From NCBI GenBank assembly GCA_963565915.1, contig OY751494.1, positions 4,030,001-4,094,000 on the forward strand: a DNA stretch of 64,000 nt, written 5' to 3'. The stretch comes from Entoloma clypeatum. Taxonomy: Eukaryota > Basidiomycota > Agaricomycetes > Agaricales > Entolomataceae. Both the position numbers and the translations under genes were made by a program. Under the pieces are notes generated by a model, which worked only from the letters and a program-made list of their open reading frames with translations, did not search any database and had not been told where the DNA came from. Positions 22,973 through 35,153 of this stretch are shown piece after piece; position 1 is the stretch's first letter, and each line of letters starts with the position of its first letter.

Positions 22973-23126
22973 AGCCGTGAGCTAGCTGACAGACGGTGGC
23001 CAAGCTGGCTGCTCGCTGTCGGGCAGGAGAGGAAACGATGAGTAACAGGGTCGACTCCACGGCCAACTTTCACCTCGGGCCACGTGACCAACCAAGCCAG
23101 TCCACGTTGACCCACCAACGACGACG
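22973..23126. promoter_or_regulatory. Divergent 154-bp intergenic promoter
   Basis: The start codons of the chitin synthase (- strand) and the COPI beta' gene (+ strand) are only 154 bp apart, so both promoters must share this interval. It includes a CACGTG palindrome near 23081 (ggccacgtgacc), a common bHLH binding site. Shared control of wall synthesis and the secretory pathway is plausible but not shown. Confidence 0.6.
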
Positions 23127-26112
23127 ATGCTCTTCGACGTGAATGTATGTGTTCCCCGCCAATACCACCTTCTGGACATGAAATAAACACTCTCCCAGCG
23201 CAAGCTCTTTTCCAGGTCAGACAGGGTCAAGGGCGTCGACTTCCACCCCACAGAGCCCTGGCTGCTCACAGGCCTCTACAATGGCACCGTTAACATATAT
23301 AACCACGAGACAGGCGCCATTGTAAAGACCTTCGAGGTTTCAGAGGTCCCTGTCCGCTGTGTCAAATTCATCGCGCGCAAGAACTGGTTTGTCGCCGGCT
23401 CAGACGACTTCCAGCTCCGCGTCTTCAACTACAACACCCACGAAAAGGTCGCCTCCTTCGAGGCCCATCCAGACTACATCAGATGCCTGACTGTACATCC
23501 CACCACAAGTATAGTCTTGACTGGAAGCGATGACATGACGATCAAGGCTTGGGATTGGGAGAAGGGGTGGAAGAATATCCAGGTCCGTTCCTCGTTGCAA
23601 CGCCGAGATCTCGTTTTCATCGTATCGATAGGTTTATGAAGGCCATACCCACTACATAATGAACCTTGCGTTCAATCCCAAAGACCCCAACACCTTTGCA
23701 TCCGCCTGTCTCGACAGAACCGTCAAAATGTGGTCCCTTGGCTCCCCCCACGCCAACTTCACCATGGACGCCCACGAGAAAGGTGTTAATTATGTCGACT
23801 TTTACCCCGGTGCAGACAAACCTTACCTCGCTACCACTGGTGACGACAAGACCGTCAAAGTCTGGGACTACCTCAGCAAGAGCTGCGTCCAAACCATGGA
23901 GGGCCACACCAATAACGTCTCCTTTGCCGTCTTCCATCCCAATCTCCCCATCATCATTTCCGGCAGCGAAGACGGAACCGTTAAGATCTGGAACAGTGGC
24001 ACATACAGGATAGAAAACACGCTTAGTTATGCTCTCGAGCGCTCTTGGTGTGTCGCCTTCCGCAAGGACGCAAACGAAGTCGCAATCGGCTTTGACGATG
24101 GTGTGGTCGTCATCAAGGTAGATGAACGTCGACTTTCCTTTTCTTCCCGTGATCTGACCTCATCCGCGACCAGCTCGGTCGCGACGAACCTACATTCAGC
24201 ATGGATCCCTCTGGGAAGCTGGTCTACACGCGGAACCATGACGTCCTCTCCTGCAACCTCCAACTCGTCTCCTCCCCTTCCTCTCTCTCCGACGGCGCAA
24301 AGGTTGCACTTCCTCCCAAAGACCTCGGCTCCACCGAAATCTTTGCTCAATCTCTCCTCCACTCGCCCAATGGCCGCTTCGTCACTGTCGTCGGTGATGG
24401 CGAGCATATCACATATACAGCCCTCGCATGGCGGAACAAATCCTTTGGCACTGGTGTATCTTTTGCTTGGGCTCCAGATTCCAATACATATGCAGTTCTG
24501 GAGAACAAGGTGCGGATGAAGGTGTACAAAAACTTTAAGGAGCGCCAAGGGGCCGGGATGAAGGGCGTCGGGGGATGGTCAATGGAGGGACTGCACGGGG
24601 GCACATTGCTCGCTGCCAGGGGCGCAGGCTTCGTGATGTTTTGGGACTGGGAAAGCGGAGAGGTTGTGAGGAGAATTGATGTCGATGCGAAAAATGTGTG
24701 TATCTTACCTCAACATCTTATACAGGTTTATCACGACTCTTTCCAATAGGTGTACTGGTCTGGCACTGGTGCGCTTTTAGCCATCACGGCTGAAGACACC
24801 TTCTACGTTTTGCGCTTCAACCGCGAAGCATACGATGCCAAAATTGCAGAAGGCACTGACATCACAGATGAAGGGGTCGAGGAAGCTTTCGAAGTCATCG
24901 CTGAAGTTTCCGAAAGGTAAGCATATATCTCCTCCAGGGATACCGCACGCCGACAATCCTCGCTTAGTGTAAAAACAGCCAAATGGATCGGCGATTGCTT
25001 CATATTTACGACCTCGAATAAACTCTCTTACCTTGTTGGGACCGAGTCCTACACCATCAGTCCGTTTGACTCGTACGTGGTTCTTGTCCGACGTTAGAAA
25101 CGACATTAATACCTCCCCACAGGCCCCTCTACCTCCTCGGATACATGCCATCCCACAACCGCGTGTACCTCTGCGACAAAGACATACACATCTATAGTTA
25201 TTCCCTCTCCCTGCATGTCGTCGAATACCAAACCGCAGTGCTAAGAGGCGATATGGATGCCGCTGCCGAGATTCTACCCGAAATTCCAAAGGACCAGATC
25301 AACAAGGTTGCAAGATTCCTCGAGAGTAAAGGTAACAGTTCCATCTCTATGACTTTGAGACCTTACTCGATAGGTTCTTCCTTGCATAGAGCTGAAAGAA
25401 CTAGCCCTTGAAATAACCACGGATCCAGACCATAAGTTCGACCTCTCCCTTCAACTCGATGATCTCGACACCGCACTCTCTATCGCACGCTCTGTTCCCG
25501 AGCTTGAGGCAGAACAGAAATGGAAAGCACTTGGCGACCGCGCACTAGCTATATGGCGGTTCGACCTTGCCAGAGAATGTTTTGAGAAGGCGGGCGATTT
25601 GGGTGCATTATTCTTGCTGCTAGGAGCTATCGGCGACGACGCAGGTCTCAGAGATGTCGCGGAGAAGGCAGGTAAGATTTGGTCTTCTTCTTTCGAGGGA
25701 CAGCTTTAATTTGTCGTGTCGTGATTTAGAGCAGAAAGGTCAGAACAATCTGGCATTTGCAACGAGGTTTCAACTGGGCGAAGCGGGTTCGTGTGTCGAT
25801 TTGTTGGTAAAGACACAGCGAGCGCCTGAAGCGGCGTTGTTTGCGCGAACGTACGCTCCAAGGTATCTGCTTTCTAATGCCCTATTTTCCCCCCTGAATC
25901 TAATTACTCCCTCGGGACGCATCAGCCATGCATCAAAAACAGTTGAGGCATGGAAAGCCGACTTGAACAAGAAGCGGCCGAAGATTGCGGCAGCAGTTGC
26001 AGATCCTGCGATAAATCCAGAGTTGTTTGAGGAAGGATGGGAGGATGCGCTAGCCGGTCCGTTGAATTTTTTTTTTTGGATTATGATACCGATGATAACG
26101 GAAGACTGTTAA
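23127..26112 (+). CDS. Coatomer subunit beta' (COPI), WD40 protein
   Basis: Multi-exon gene; the first exon codes only MLFDVN (23127-23144) and joins across a 54-nt intron to [17 protein letters not shown]. The next introns are 23583-23631 and one starting at 24118. The N-terminal half is a run of WD40 repeats ([18 protein letters not shown] and [12 protein letters not shown]). The middle has [10 protein letters not shown] and IGDCFIFTT, and the second half is the alpha-solenoid ([39 protein letters not shown]). Homologues (yeast Sec27, human COPB2) bind di-lysine cargo in Golgi-to-ER vesicles. The extreme C-terminus is uncertain: an 11-T run at about 26067-26077 precedes a stop at 26112, while another frame gives an acidic tail to 26150. 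Confidence 0.95.
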
Positions 26113-26711
26113 AAGCGGAAAACAGCCAAGAACAAGCCGACGGTTCATAATCCAAATATTGTAACATCGTGTCATTTGGCTAATCTGAGGTCACCCCTTT
26201 GGTTAATTTGGAGTTACCATCAAGCTGCTGCTGTGAAAAGCGTTTGTTGCCGCCACTGGTAGCCCGCGTCGTAATCAGGATCCGTTTCACTCAGCCCAGA
26301 GGAGTCACCACGGAATACATTATCATGGAAAAGAGAACCACCAAATTGTCTCTGTCTGAATCAACTTGTCTGAGTCATGCACCTTGCGAATTGCCTGGAA
26401 TAGAATACAATGGTAGCTTAACGATAAGTTTACACGTTTGAAGACCTCAGCGCTCGCAGATCGCCATTGCTACTTGGCCAAATACTCGAGCTCATTGGGA
26501 CCCAGAACCGACCCAGAACGATGTGACAACCTAACACTGAACCTGTCCCGGCTATCCGAAGCCTTCGCGCGAACCACAGCATATATAGTTCCATGTGGAT
26601 AGCGAGAACCGAAGATGGTGCGCAATGGCGCCATACCTAAAGGCAAGGAGGACCCTTGAAGCTGGCACGCGTCTTCCTTTCCTGCCTCCTGATCCCAATT
26701 GCATTTGCAAG

Positions 26712-29094
26712 ATGGAAGATCCATTCCCTGTCAGACGAACTCCTTCATCAAACTCGAACTCTGATGATAAGGAGAGCAGTGCGGTTCCGCCGCCCCCTCA
26801 GGTGTCAGCACAAGGAGAGCCATTCTCATCTACAGCAAACGGGCTCTGCGCAAGATTATTTTCTGGCGTAAGGAAAGAAAATGTGACGCAGCGTGGCATG
26901 AAAAGTCGTCATCTCATGATGATTGGTACGTACGTACTTACTACTCAATGAAAATCGAGGACTTGCAATCCGAATTTGTTGGTCATATAGCTATCGGTGG
27001 AACAATTGGGACTGGCATATTCTTGAGCGCTGGTTCAGTACGACATCACTGAATGCTTGTATATTGCGACTCCTCATTTCTGAAATGTCTTTCCGATAGG
27101 CCATCGCATTGGCCGGCCCAGGTAGCGCATTGTTGTCGTACTTCGTAGTGGCGTTGTTCGTTTACGCCGTGGTGATTACATTGTGAGGATCTTGACTTCA
27201 CGACATGTACAGCATGCTAAATCATATTACAGGGGAGAGATGTCGTCAATGTACCCCATTTCAGGAGCGTTCTCCACATTTGGAAACAGATTCGTCTCTC
27301 CTGCACTTGGGTTCACACTTGGTGAGTTGTATTACATCCAGTGAAGATAATTTTGCCTTAGATGCGCCTGAGGTTGGAACTATTGGCTCCAATGGTGGGA
27401 ACTCTAAAAATAAGCGACGCGAAATCTGAACTCTCTTTCATCATCAGGAGCCTTTCCATACGCAAGTCGAGTGTGCTATGATGAATAGGTTCAAAATTAA
27501 CCTTTCCAACAGCCAGCGAGTTAACAGCGGCTGCAATCATTCTTCAAGTAAAGTGTAGCTGAAGAAACTTATTTATCCACAATCTGATTTTTGTCATCCC
27601 TACTAGTATTGGACATTGAAGCTACAGCCATGGCATTGGGCCCTTCTCATCATTATTCCGGTGTTTTTCCTCCAGCTCATTCACGTCGGGGTATACGGCA
27701 AGTCAATTCTGTTCTCATCATAGTGTATACAACTGAGGATTCATTCAGGCGAGTCTGAGTACTGGCTCTCGCTGATCAAAGTCCTATTGATTATTGTGTT
27801 CATCTTTGTTGGGCTGATTTATGATTGGGGAGGTGTCAAATACCGTCCGGGACCTGTTCGTTTGCCACTCGAGTCTCTCGCATTTCTCCCTGACATCGCC
27901 TTTAGGGCCTCTCAAATTTCCAGAACGGTCAGGCTTTCGTTGGCGGCTTTTCCGCTTTTGCCCAGACCTTTGTCTACGCCTTTTACTCGTTTGGTGGCAT
28001 TGAGCTTGTAGCAGTGGCGGCAGGTGAATCGGCCGAGCCCCACCGTTCTGTGCCTCGCGCGATTAAAGCAACATTCATTCGAATCTTGCTATTCTACGTC
28101 CTCACCATCTTGACTTTCGGGTTGTGCATAAACTATCAAGACCAGACCCTTTTGACTGCGGCTTTTGGTATGTCGTCATCCAGTCAACTGGTTTACACAG
28201 AAAGTGTGATATAAACAATTAGATTCGGACGTTGCTGCTTCCCCAATCACCGTCGTGTTCGTGCGTGCTGGGTTCGGCGCAGCTGTCCATGTTGTGAATG
28301 CTGTTCTTCTGACCGCCGTTCTATCGGCAACAAATTCATGCTTTTATGGAAGCTCACGGATGCTGTTGGCTCTCGCACGCCAAGGCCACGCTCCACGCAT
28401 CTTTGGGTGGGTAAATAGTAGAGGAGTTCCCGTGCCAGCGCTCATGTGAGTGATTTCGAACACGGTTCACGCATTCATGAAAATAATCAACCCTCTCAGC
28501 TTGGCATTGGCGTTTTCATGTTTGACTTTCTTGACGACGATCTGGGGCGAAGGCATCGTTTTCACCTGGCTTCTCAATATTACTGGCATTTCAGCGCTTC
28601 TTGTATGGACCAGCATCGGATTAATTTCGTTGCGCTTCCGCCAGGCATATATCGCTCAGGGTCTCTCCCTCTTGGACCTTCCATATCGCCAACCTTTGTA
28701 CCCCTTCCTACCGGTTGTAGTGATTATTCTCGGGACTCTCATGTTCATTGCGGAAGGTTATGCAGCCGTGCGACAGGAACCGTTCCAGGCAAAGGTATGT
28801 ATGTTGAAATTGACTCCGAGACTATCTTTGAGGCGTACGTTTTTTTTCTAGAATGTCATCGCCACCTACATTGGGGTCGCGCTGTATATCATTCTCTACA
28901 CGACCTATTCTCTGTATGAGAAATTATATGAGAAAAAACTTCACCATTTTGTTCCAGCCCTTGAGGTTGATTTTGAGACGGACGCTGTGTGGAAACCAGG
29001 AGAAGGAGCGGCTATTCGTCAGCAGGAGAAAGAAGAAGAGAAAGCGAGGAGTTGGAAAATCTTTTATGACTGGACGAAGCGAGGTATCTACTAG
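26712..29094 (+). CDS. Amino acid permease (AAT/YAT family)
   Basis: The ATG at 26712 opens a ~50-residue cytoplasmic N-terminus; the first membrane segment follows at IAIGGTIGTGIFLSAGS, the family's signature. Splicing gives a clean chain: LGEMSSMYPISGAFSTF, GWNYWLQW, SLSIPSELTAAAIILQ, LIHVGVYG, FGGIELVAVAAGESAEP, NSCFYGSSRMLLALARQG and a Lys/Glu-rich C-terminal tail ending FYDWTKRGIY. About 12 membrane spans are expected; the protein imports amino acids across the plasma membrane. Two exons are tiny (27373-27394, 22 nt; 27448-27461, 14 nt) and the intron after the second starts GC rather than GT (27462-27512). Substrate cannot be told from sequence. Confidence 0.93.
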
Positions 29095-29169
29095 AGCAGT
29101 TCATAAATATGAAGTTCGTGGATGTGATGTTATCAGCGACCCTGAATTTGTACGACTGTATTGCTCTTC

Positions 29170-30394
29170 ATGACTTCACTCGGGAAAAGAAAACAGGACG
29201 TGTTCAGTGACTCTCCAGTTGCCAAGAAACCGAAACCAACGGAAGATCAAGCAGAGCTGTCGTTGCAGAATCTGCTCGACTTCACCCCGCTGACCACAGC
29301 TACTGATATATTGGACCGTTTCGATGTCCTGGCGCGTGCTCTTCTCCATGACTTTCACTTTGTCGTGCGGTGTGGGACCGTGGACACGCACTTTGAGATC
29401 CTAGAGCTCGAGTTTTACTTTCAAAGGGCTGACTACCATGAGGACCCGTTCACCCATGGGAGTGAAGAGCAGAAGATCAGTGGGAGATGGTGTGTTCGGT
29501 GTACAGCCGTCTGTCGTTATCCAAGTCTCATATCCACTTGGAAACAGGTACTTTCACAGAGCTCCGAAACGTTCATTGGATTCTCACCGCAGCCAAACTA
29601 GTCTCACTGGATACAGAGGTGGAACACGCAAAGGTCTTGATTTGACATTTGGAGCACCTTTGACCCCTCCACCTGCCACTGCAAGTCCTTATTTCCCTTC
29701 CCTACCATCGGCATCGACACCAGATACAACTACGGACGCATCTGATGCTCTGCTTCCGCGTGGTGGCGTTCTACTCCGAAGCATTCGCCGTGTGTCCGAT
29801 TCAAAGATCACCTCCGGCCCGTCCCTTCTCGTTGACCAGGTCCTGTCTGTGAGCAAAACAGCGAGCATTACCGACCTTGTTTCCGGGAAATGGGGAGGAA
29901 ACACGTCTGCATTCTTAAACTCTAGGACAGACAATCCTGGAACGCGCTTGTTTCTGCAACCTAGAACTGGGACGTCGTCGAACAAACCCGATGTATACTG
30001 CTCTCCACGTATTGGGCTCGACCTTTCTCACCCAGGAACAACGACGATTCCGACCCATCCACGAGTGGTCTTTTTACCTCGTCCGTACCGCTACTTTGTA
30101 CATCCGCACCTCTTGACGGCGAATGGGCGTCCGCAAACCTTCCTTGGCGTTCTGCGAGCCTGTCTGGATTCTGGGATAACGATGGGGAGTACGAAGCTCG
30201 AAAGAGAACTGGTGCGGGTCACAGGTCTGAAGGAGCCGAGTGTCCAGAAGTATCTTGCGGATTACCAAGGAGGCATTGGCAATGGTAGCCTCAAGGCCTT
30301 TGTTGGCCCTGCAGGAAAAGGTGCTTCGAGTTCTCCTACAACCTATCTCAGAATGATGGGGATCCTCGAGAGGTTAAAAGAGACCAGAGAATAG
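29170..30394 (+). CDS. Conserved hypothetical, possibly DNA glycosylase-like
   Basis: A 388-residue protein with one intron (29490-29547). The N-terminus is basic (SLGKRKQDVFSDSPVAKKPK, nuclear-signal-like). The core reads DVLARALLHDFHFVVRCG, FEILELEFYFQ, DPFTHG, GRWYFHR, GYRGGTRKGLDLTFG and GGVLLRSIRR. The sequence of elements (an LAxxLL start, an ILExExY-like strand, YFHR and a late GGVLLRS) faintly recalls the alkyladenine DNA glycosylase (MPG) fold, but no decisive active-site motif is seen and I would not name it. It ends 260 bp before the viperin-like gene, same strand, so the two could be co-regulated. Confidence 0.75.
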
Positions 30395-30654
30395 CCAACG
30401 TGATCAAGGTGTTCTCTTCTCCTTCATTCGGGCAGCTGGTGGAATCTCAACTTGCACAACTTACACCGTAGATCCGTGCGTCAGGAGTCTCCCCAAGACG
30501 TCTTATAGGATTCGTTCATTGATTGGCTGTGTCAAGAAAATGAATGGCTTTGCTAGTCTTTCCGAGTCAGTTGAGGCCATTGCTCACAGTGAAAATAAAT
30601 TAATAATGCGTGACGCGCCAATTAGACGCGGATGCCCCTCTTGCTTACCTCCTA

Positions 30655-31691
30655 ATGTCCGAAATCCTCATTCACCCTTCAGGACAGATCGTCCCGCTCT
30701 CCGTCAACTATTTCCCTCACCGCCAGTGCAATTATGCCTGCGGTTTCTGCTTCCACACTGAAAAAAACTCTGAGATCCTCAATTTCAAAGATGCGAAGAA
30801 GGGTCTGAAGCTACTCGCGGATGCTGGTATGAAAAAGATCAACATTTCTGGGGGCGAGCCCTTTCTTCAAAAGAAATTTATCGGAGATGTCATCAAATAC
30901 TGCAAACTCGACCTCGGTCTTGAGTCCACTGGCATCATCTGCAACGGATCCAAGGTCACAGAACAATGGCTCGATGAATATGGCCGGTACTTGGACATCA
31001 TGGGGGCATCTTGCGACTCGTTTGATGAAGATACAAATTTGAAGATTGGGAGAAGCGAGAACGGAAAGGGGGTTCACTCGAAGAAAGTCGCTCAAGTCGC
31101 GGACTGGTGCCGCGATAGGGGCATCATGTTCAAGTTGAACACTGTCGTGAACCGTTACAATGTTGACGAAGATATGAATTACGACATCGAGGAAATTTCA
31201 CCTTTTCGATGGAAGGTGTGTATGGTTTCATGACTTTCCAGTAAATGCCGCCCATTACACTCACGATCTCCCACCTTGTTTATGTAGGTCTTCCAGGTGC
31301 TCTTGTTAGAAGGCGAGAACAAAGGCCCAGAAGCCTTACGCAGGGCAGAGCAGATGGTCATTACGCGTGAAGAGTATCAAACCTTCCTTGACAGACACGC
31401 GTCCCAAAAATGCTTAGTCCCAGAAGACAACGACGCGATGGAAAACTCATACCTGCTACTGGACGAAAAAATGCGGTATGCCACTCGAAACTCAAACGGA
31501 GGTCGATATCTGATATGCATGTCTGAAGTTTCTTGAATTGCACGGGCGGGAAAAAGATACCAGGGAGAAGTCTCCTCGAACATGGTGTACAGGCTGCGTT
31601 GCAAGATGCGGGATGGGAAACAGAAGCTTTTATTGACAGGGGCGGTATTTTTCCATGGGAACGCTCTCGTCCCGAGGGGAAGGAATGGTGA
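30655..31691 (+). CDS. Viperin-like radical SAM enzyme (predicted ddhCTP synthase)
   Basis: Three exons (30655-31215, 31288-31475, 31529-31691) give 303 residues. The radical SAM cluster motif CNYACGFC (Cys 25, 29, 32) binds the 4Fe-4S cluster; NISGGEPFLQ (GGEP at 66-69) binds SAM. Further family signatures: SCDSFDEDTNLKIGR, NTVVNRYNVDEDM, FRWKVFQVLLLEGEN, VPEDNDAMENSYLLLDE and FLNCTGGKK. The last residues are GKEW: viperins end in a Trp needed for iron-sulfur delivery by the CIA machinery in animals. Family members convert CTP to ddhCTP, a chain terminator of viral RNA polymerases. Unlike animal viperin there is no N-terminal membrane helix; the ATG lies only 24 residues before the first Cys. 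Intact. Confidence 0.93.
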
Positions 31692-31841
31692 GAATGATTG
31701 GATAGGGGGGAACAGAGTCAACCACTCCATTGTATTCTTTTTGCGAAAGAGTGGCGAGACGAAAAGACCATAAATATGCAAGTACAAATAGTGGTGTACA
31801 AGGGTTAGATGATGTACATGACGGAAGATAGGATGACGTCC

Positions 31842-33793
31842 TCACGACCCGAGAAGCAGGAGGGAGGTGCTCAGCACCCCTGCAAGCCCACCGAGAACGC
31901 CAACAACTGTCCACCTCGTATTGTCGTCAAAGGGACGCATGGGCAGCAGTGGATCTGTGGAGACACCACGGAAAGAATACAAGACGACGCCGGTGATAAA
32001 CCCGATGATCGCATATGCGAGGAAGACAAGTGGTAACGACAGAACAAAACTACGTCTCTATAAAGACCGGGTCCCATCAACAGATGCCGAGAAAGGTTGA
32101 ATGAAGAGATCTCACCGAGAGTAACATCAGCCCTTCCATCCCTACAGCCGCTGCTGGGCGCTCCAAATCCGACTTGAATCTGAATACGGCAACCGCCGTG
32201 GACGTGATGGAGAACGATGCGCACAAAATTGCAACAAATCCCGCAATGCGCGCCAGACTGTCCAGCCCTGGTAAAGAAAGGAATGTTACAGATGCACTCA
32301 ACACAATTGCCGCCTTTAACGGAGAAGGAACCCGTCTTTGAGGATCGATAATCGATAGTCAAGTGATCTTACTTACGATGAGACACGTGCATGCACTGAG
32401 AACGAGTATGGGACCTGGGCTGCGCAGCCCTCCGCTTTCTTGGTCAAATCGAACTTGACGGTGGCGCTCGAAGAAGAAATATGGGATTCCGAGACAGAGG
32501 CAGGAGATGACAAAATCAAAGACAGCACGCGGGAATGGTCGGCGGCGTTTGGGGATAGGAATGCTGTTATTACCCACATCAGTCGGGAGGGGTTTATTGG
32601 GACGGAAGAACTGCTGTCGCCAATGGGCTGAGGTGGATTGGGCGTGAGCGAAAATCAAGAACGGCGAGATATAGATACTGACCGACTCTCAAAAGAATCC
32701 GAGCAATGATTCGTGTATGCACAACAGCCTGGAGACCAAAGTCCCCCTGATCCGAACCGAAGGAACGGAGAAGTGACATGAGTTCCTGACATTCGTCCTG
32801 CGTGAACGGCGCAGGGACGGAGCGATGAGAAGGAAGCAATCGGTCTGGAACAAAATGAGTTATCCAAGAAAAGTATGATCCAAAGATGGCCATACCTGTC
32901 CAGGCCCAAGTCAACACATCCAAAGCTTCAGCTCTCGTGTTGGATGGAAGAGAAGTGTGTGCAGGGTGAGATTGGATGAACGACCAGTAACGGTATTCGG
33001 TGTCAAGGGCTGATGTAGAAATGGTCAGTATTATGATGCTCAGCAAAGGTTTGAATCCTCACGATCATCCTCCGCATTTTTGTTCTTCCTCCCGCGCGAG
33101 TTAACATCCCCGTTCTGTCTTTCGTGGTGAAGCACAACAATTCTTCGACCATGATCAACCCAAAAGATGATTGGCGCAAATCTCTTCTTGGTAAATTTCC
33201 CTTCCCTGATCCAAAGCTCCATCCCTAGAGGTACCACGGTTGCTCTGTGATGTTCCAAGAAAGCCATGACTGCGTCCAACTTTCTGTCGTCTCTCAAGTC
33301 GATATCGGTCGTTACGCGCCGCGTAGGATGTACGCAGTATACAGTGCTATCTGGGAGCTGGTACTCGATCCAGCCGAGTTCGTGCAGTCGCGGGATAGAA
33401 GAGGATTGGAGAGTCCATGCAGATGATGTCGCGGGTTGAGCACCAGCTAGAGGCGAAACAGTAACAACATGAGGGGTCGTATTGCTGGGGGGACGGAGGT
33501 AGGTGCCTTTCGGAGAGCCAGGTCGGGACAATAGAGGGAGGGTCTCGCTGGAAAGAGGAAGTGTAAGTCGGAATTGGGGGTAGACAAGAACAGATGCCTT
33601 ACTCTGTTTCTATACGGTTCTTGGGGGTGCGAGGGGAGTCATGGAGAGACCTGGGTACAGGTCCGATTGTGAACAAAAAGGGTGGAAGAACAGAGGTGAA
33701 AAGTATACCTTGAAGGAAGAACGTTATGAATGGGGGGTAACGACATGACAATCCCGACGGGGGTGCTTCCATTGCTGTGCGCAGCACTGGCAT
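31842..33793 (-). CDS. Multi-span membrane protein with WW-like N-terminal motif
   Basis: A - strand multi-exon gene. After a variable N-terminus (33793 is the most upstream in-frame ATG) and an intron it reads ELGWIEYQLPDSTVYCVHP and RRVTTDIDLRDDRKLDAVM, a WW-domain-like segment followed by a conserved charged region. The C-terminal half has several hydrophobic segments (LARIAGFVAILCASFSITST, LVFLAYAIIGFITGVVLY, VVGVLGGLAGVLSTSLLLLG) and stops at 31842-31844. This looks like a membrane protein family expanded in Agaricomycetes, function unknown to me. Its N-terminus overlaps the last exon of the next gene upstream by about 70 nt if both starts are right. Confidence 0.7.
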
Positions 33794-35153
33794 CTTGCGT
33801 ATGTGGATCTATGACTTGAGGTCTATCACGAGGATGAGCAAAGCCTTTGCATAAGAGTAAAACTTACGCAGGCATTGATGGATAATCATAATCGGCATCT
33901 GAAACGGTAATTCTTGGAGCGATAGGGTCAGCAAAGGGATCTTGGTAGACCACACTAAATGTTCGAAACCGTCAGTGACCGATCTTCTTTTTGATGATGA
34001 AAGCGACCTACGGAGCATCTGACTGTTGAGGTTCAAAGCTTGCATCTCCATTTCCAATGGATCTCGAGTAAGATCCGTGGGCGGGTTTGTTCGGAACAGC
34101 CCACACGTCCTGGCTGGAACCCACGTCGAAACCTGGCATCGACATAGGAATCGGCAAGGGAAACACTCCGTTGAGAGGCAGCGTGACAGCGGGGTCATGT
34201 TCAGGCTCTGGCATCACCGCAGGGAGAGGGGCCGGCTCATCCTCCACAAGAGTAGGCGGTTGAGGCTGGGCAGGATCTTCAAGGAGAAGTTCCCTCGAGG
34301 TCTCAGCAGGTGCTGCTGGCGCGGATTCCACAAGGAAAACATCCTCTTCCGCGGCCTGTTTAAAGGCATCAGATGTGGGTGAGAGCTCTAGATCGTCGAC
34401 CGGTTCGTCGACGAGGGGGATATCAAAGTACGATCTGGGCTCAGGCGTCGCGGGTACTGTTGGAGCAGGCTCCGGGGCTGCGGCTGGTTCGGGGAGTGCA
34501 GCTGGTTCGAGGAGTGCAGCTTCTGATGTCGCAGGTACGGTGGGGGCAGGCGCAGGAGGCGCAGCAGTTGGTTCTGGGAACAAGACTGGTCCAGGTTCGA
34601 GAGTGACAACTGGAGCAGGAGCTGAAGCATCATCCTGCTGCGAAGGTTCTCCGAGGGCGACGGTTGGGGGCTGCGCAAAAGGGTCGTGGGCAACTTGTGA
34701 CTGGGGAAGGTCATCAACATCGTCTGTGAAACCTCCAGGTCCAGTGGCTGTAGAATCAATCAAAGGTGGAGGTGTGTACTCTTCTAGATCGGACTCTGAC
34801 GCAGGAGCGGGGGAGGGGTCGGAGACTGGGGCGGAAAGAGGGATGGGTTGCACGGTCTGGGACTGGGAGAGGGGAGAAGCGGCGGGTGGAGCAGGGTCGT
34901 CCCTGGTTGCTTCGTTCTCTCGTGCAGGAGACTCTGCGATGGGGCTGGGAGCGAGGAGCTTGGATGGCAAAAGGTTTGTAGCGATGCCCTTGATAGAGCT
35001 GGCCTTGATAGAACCTTTGATAGAGGCCGAGTCTGCATCGCGGTCAGAGCCTGAGATGGATGGTGGCTTGGTGGCAATGAGGACAGTGGAGGCACGGCGC
35101 ACAGCACCGCGCATGCGGGACCAGCTGGACTTGGGAGTTGGAGGGGCACTCAT
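33724..35153 (-). CDS. Pro/Ala/Glu-rich low-complexity protein
   Basis: Starts at 35153 with a basic region (SSWSRMRGAVRRASTVL), then about 300 residues of Pro-, Ala- and Glu-rich sequence with imperfect repeats around PEPAP and PTVPAT. Two short introns (34011-33955 and 33867-33809) join the exons in frame: the second exon reads VVYQDPFADPIAPRITVSD, and the third ends with a Cys/His-containing tail at the TAA 33724-33726. Most of the chain is predicted to be disordered. I recognise no domain. The last exon overlaps, in another frame, the proposed start of the membrane protein gene downstream. Confidence 0.65.
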
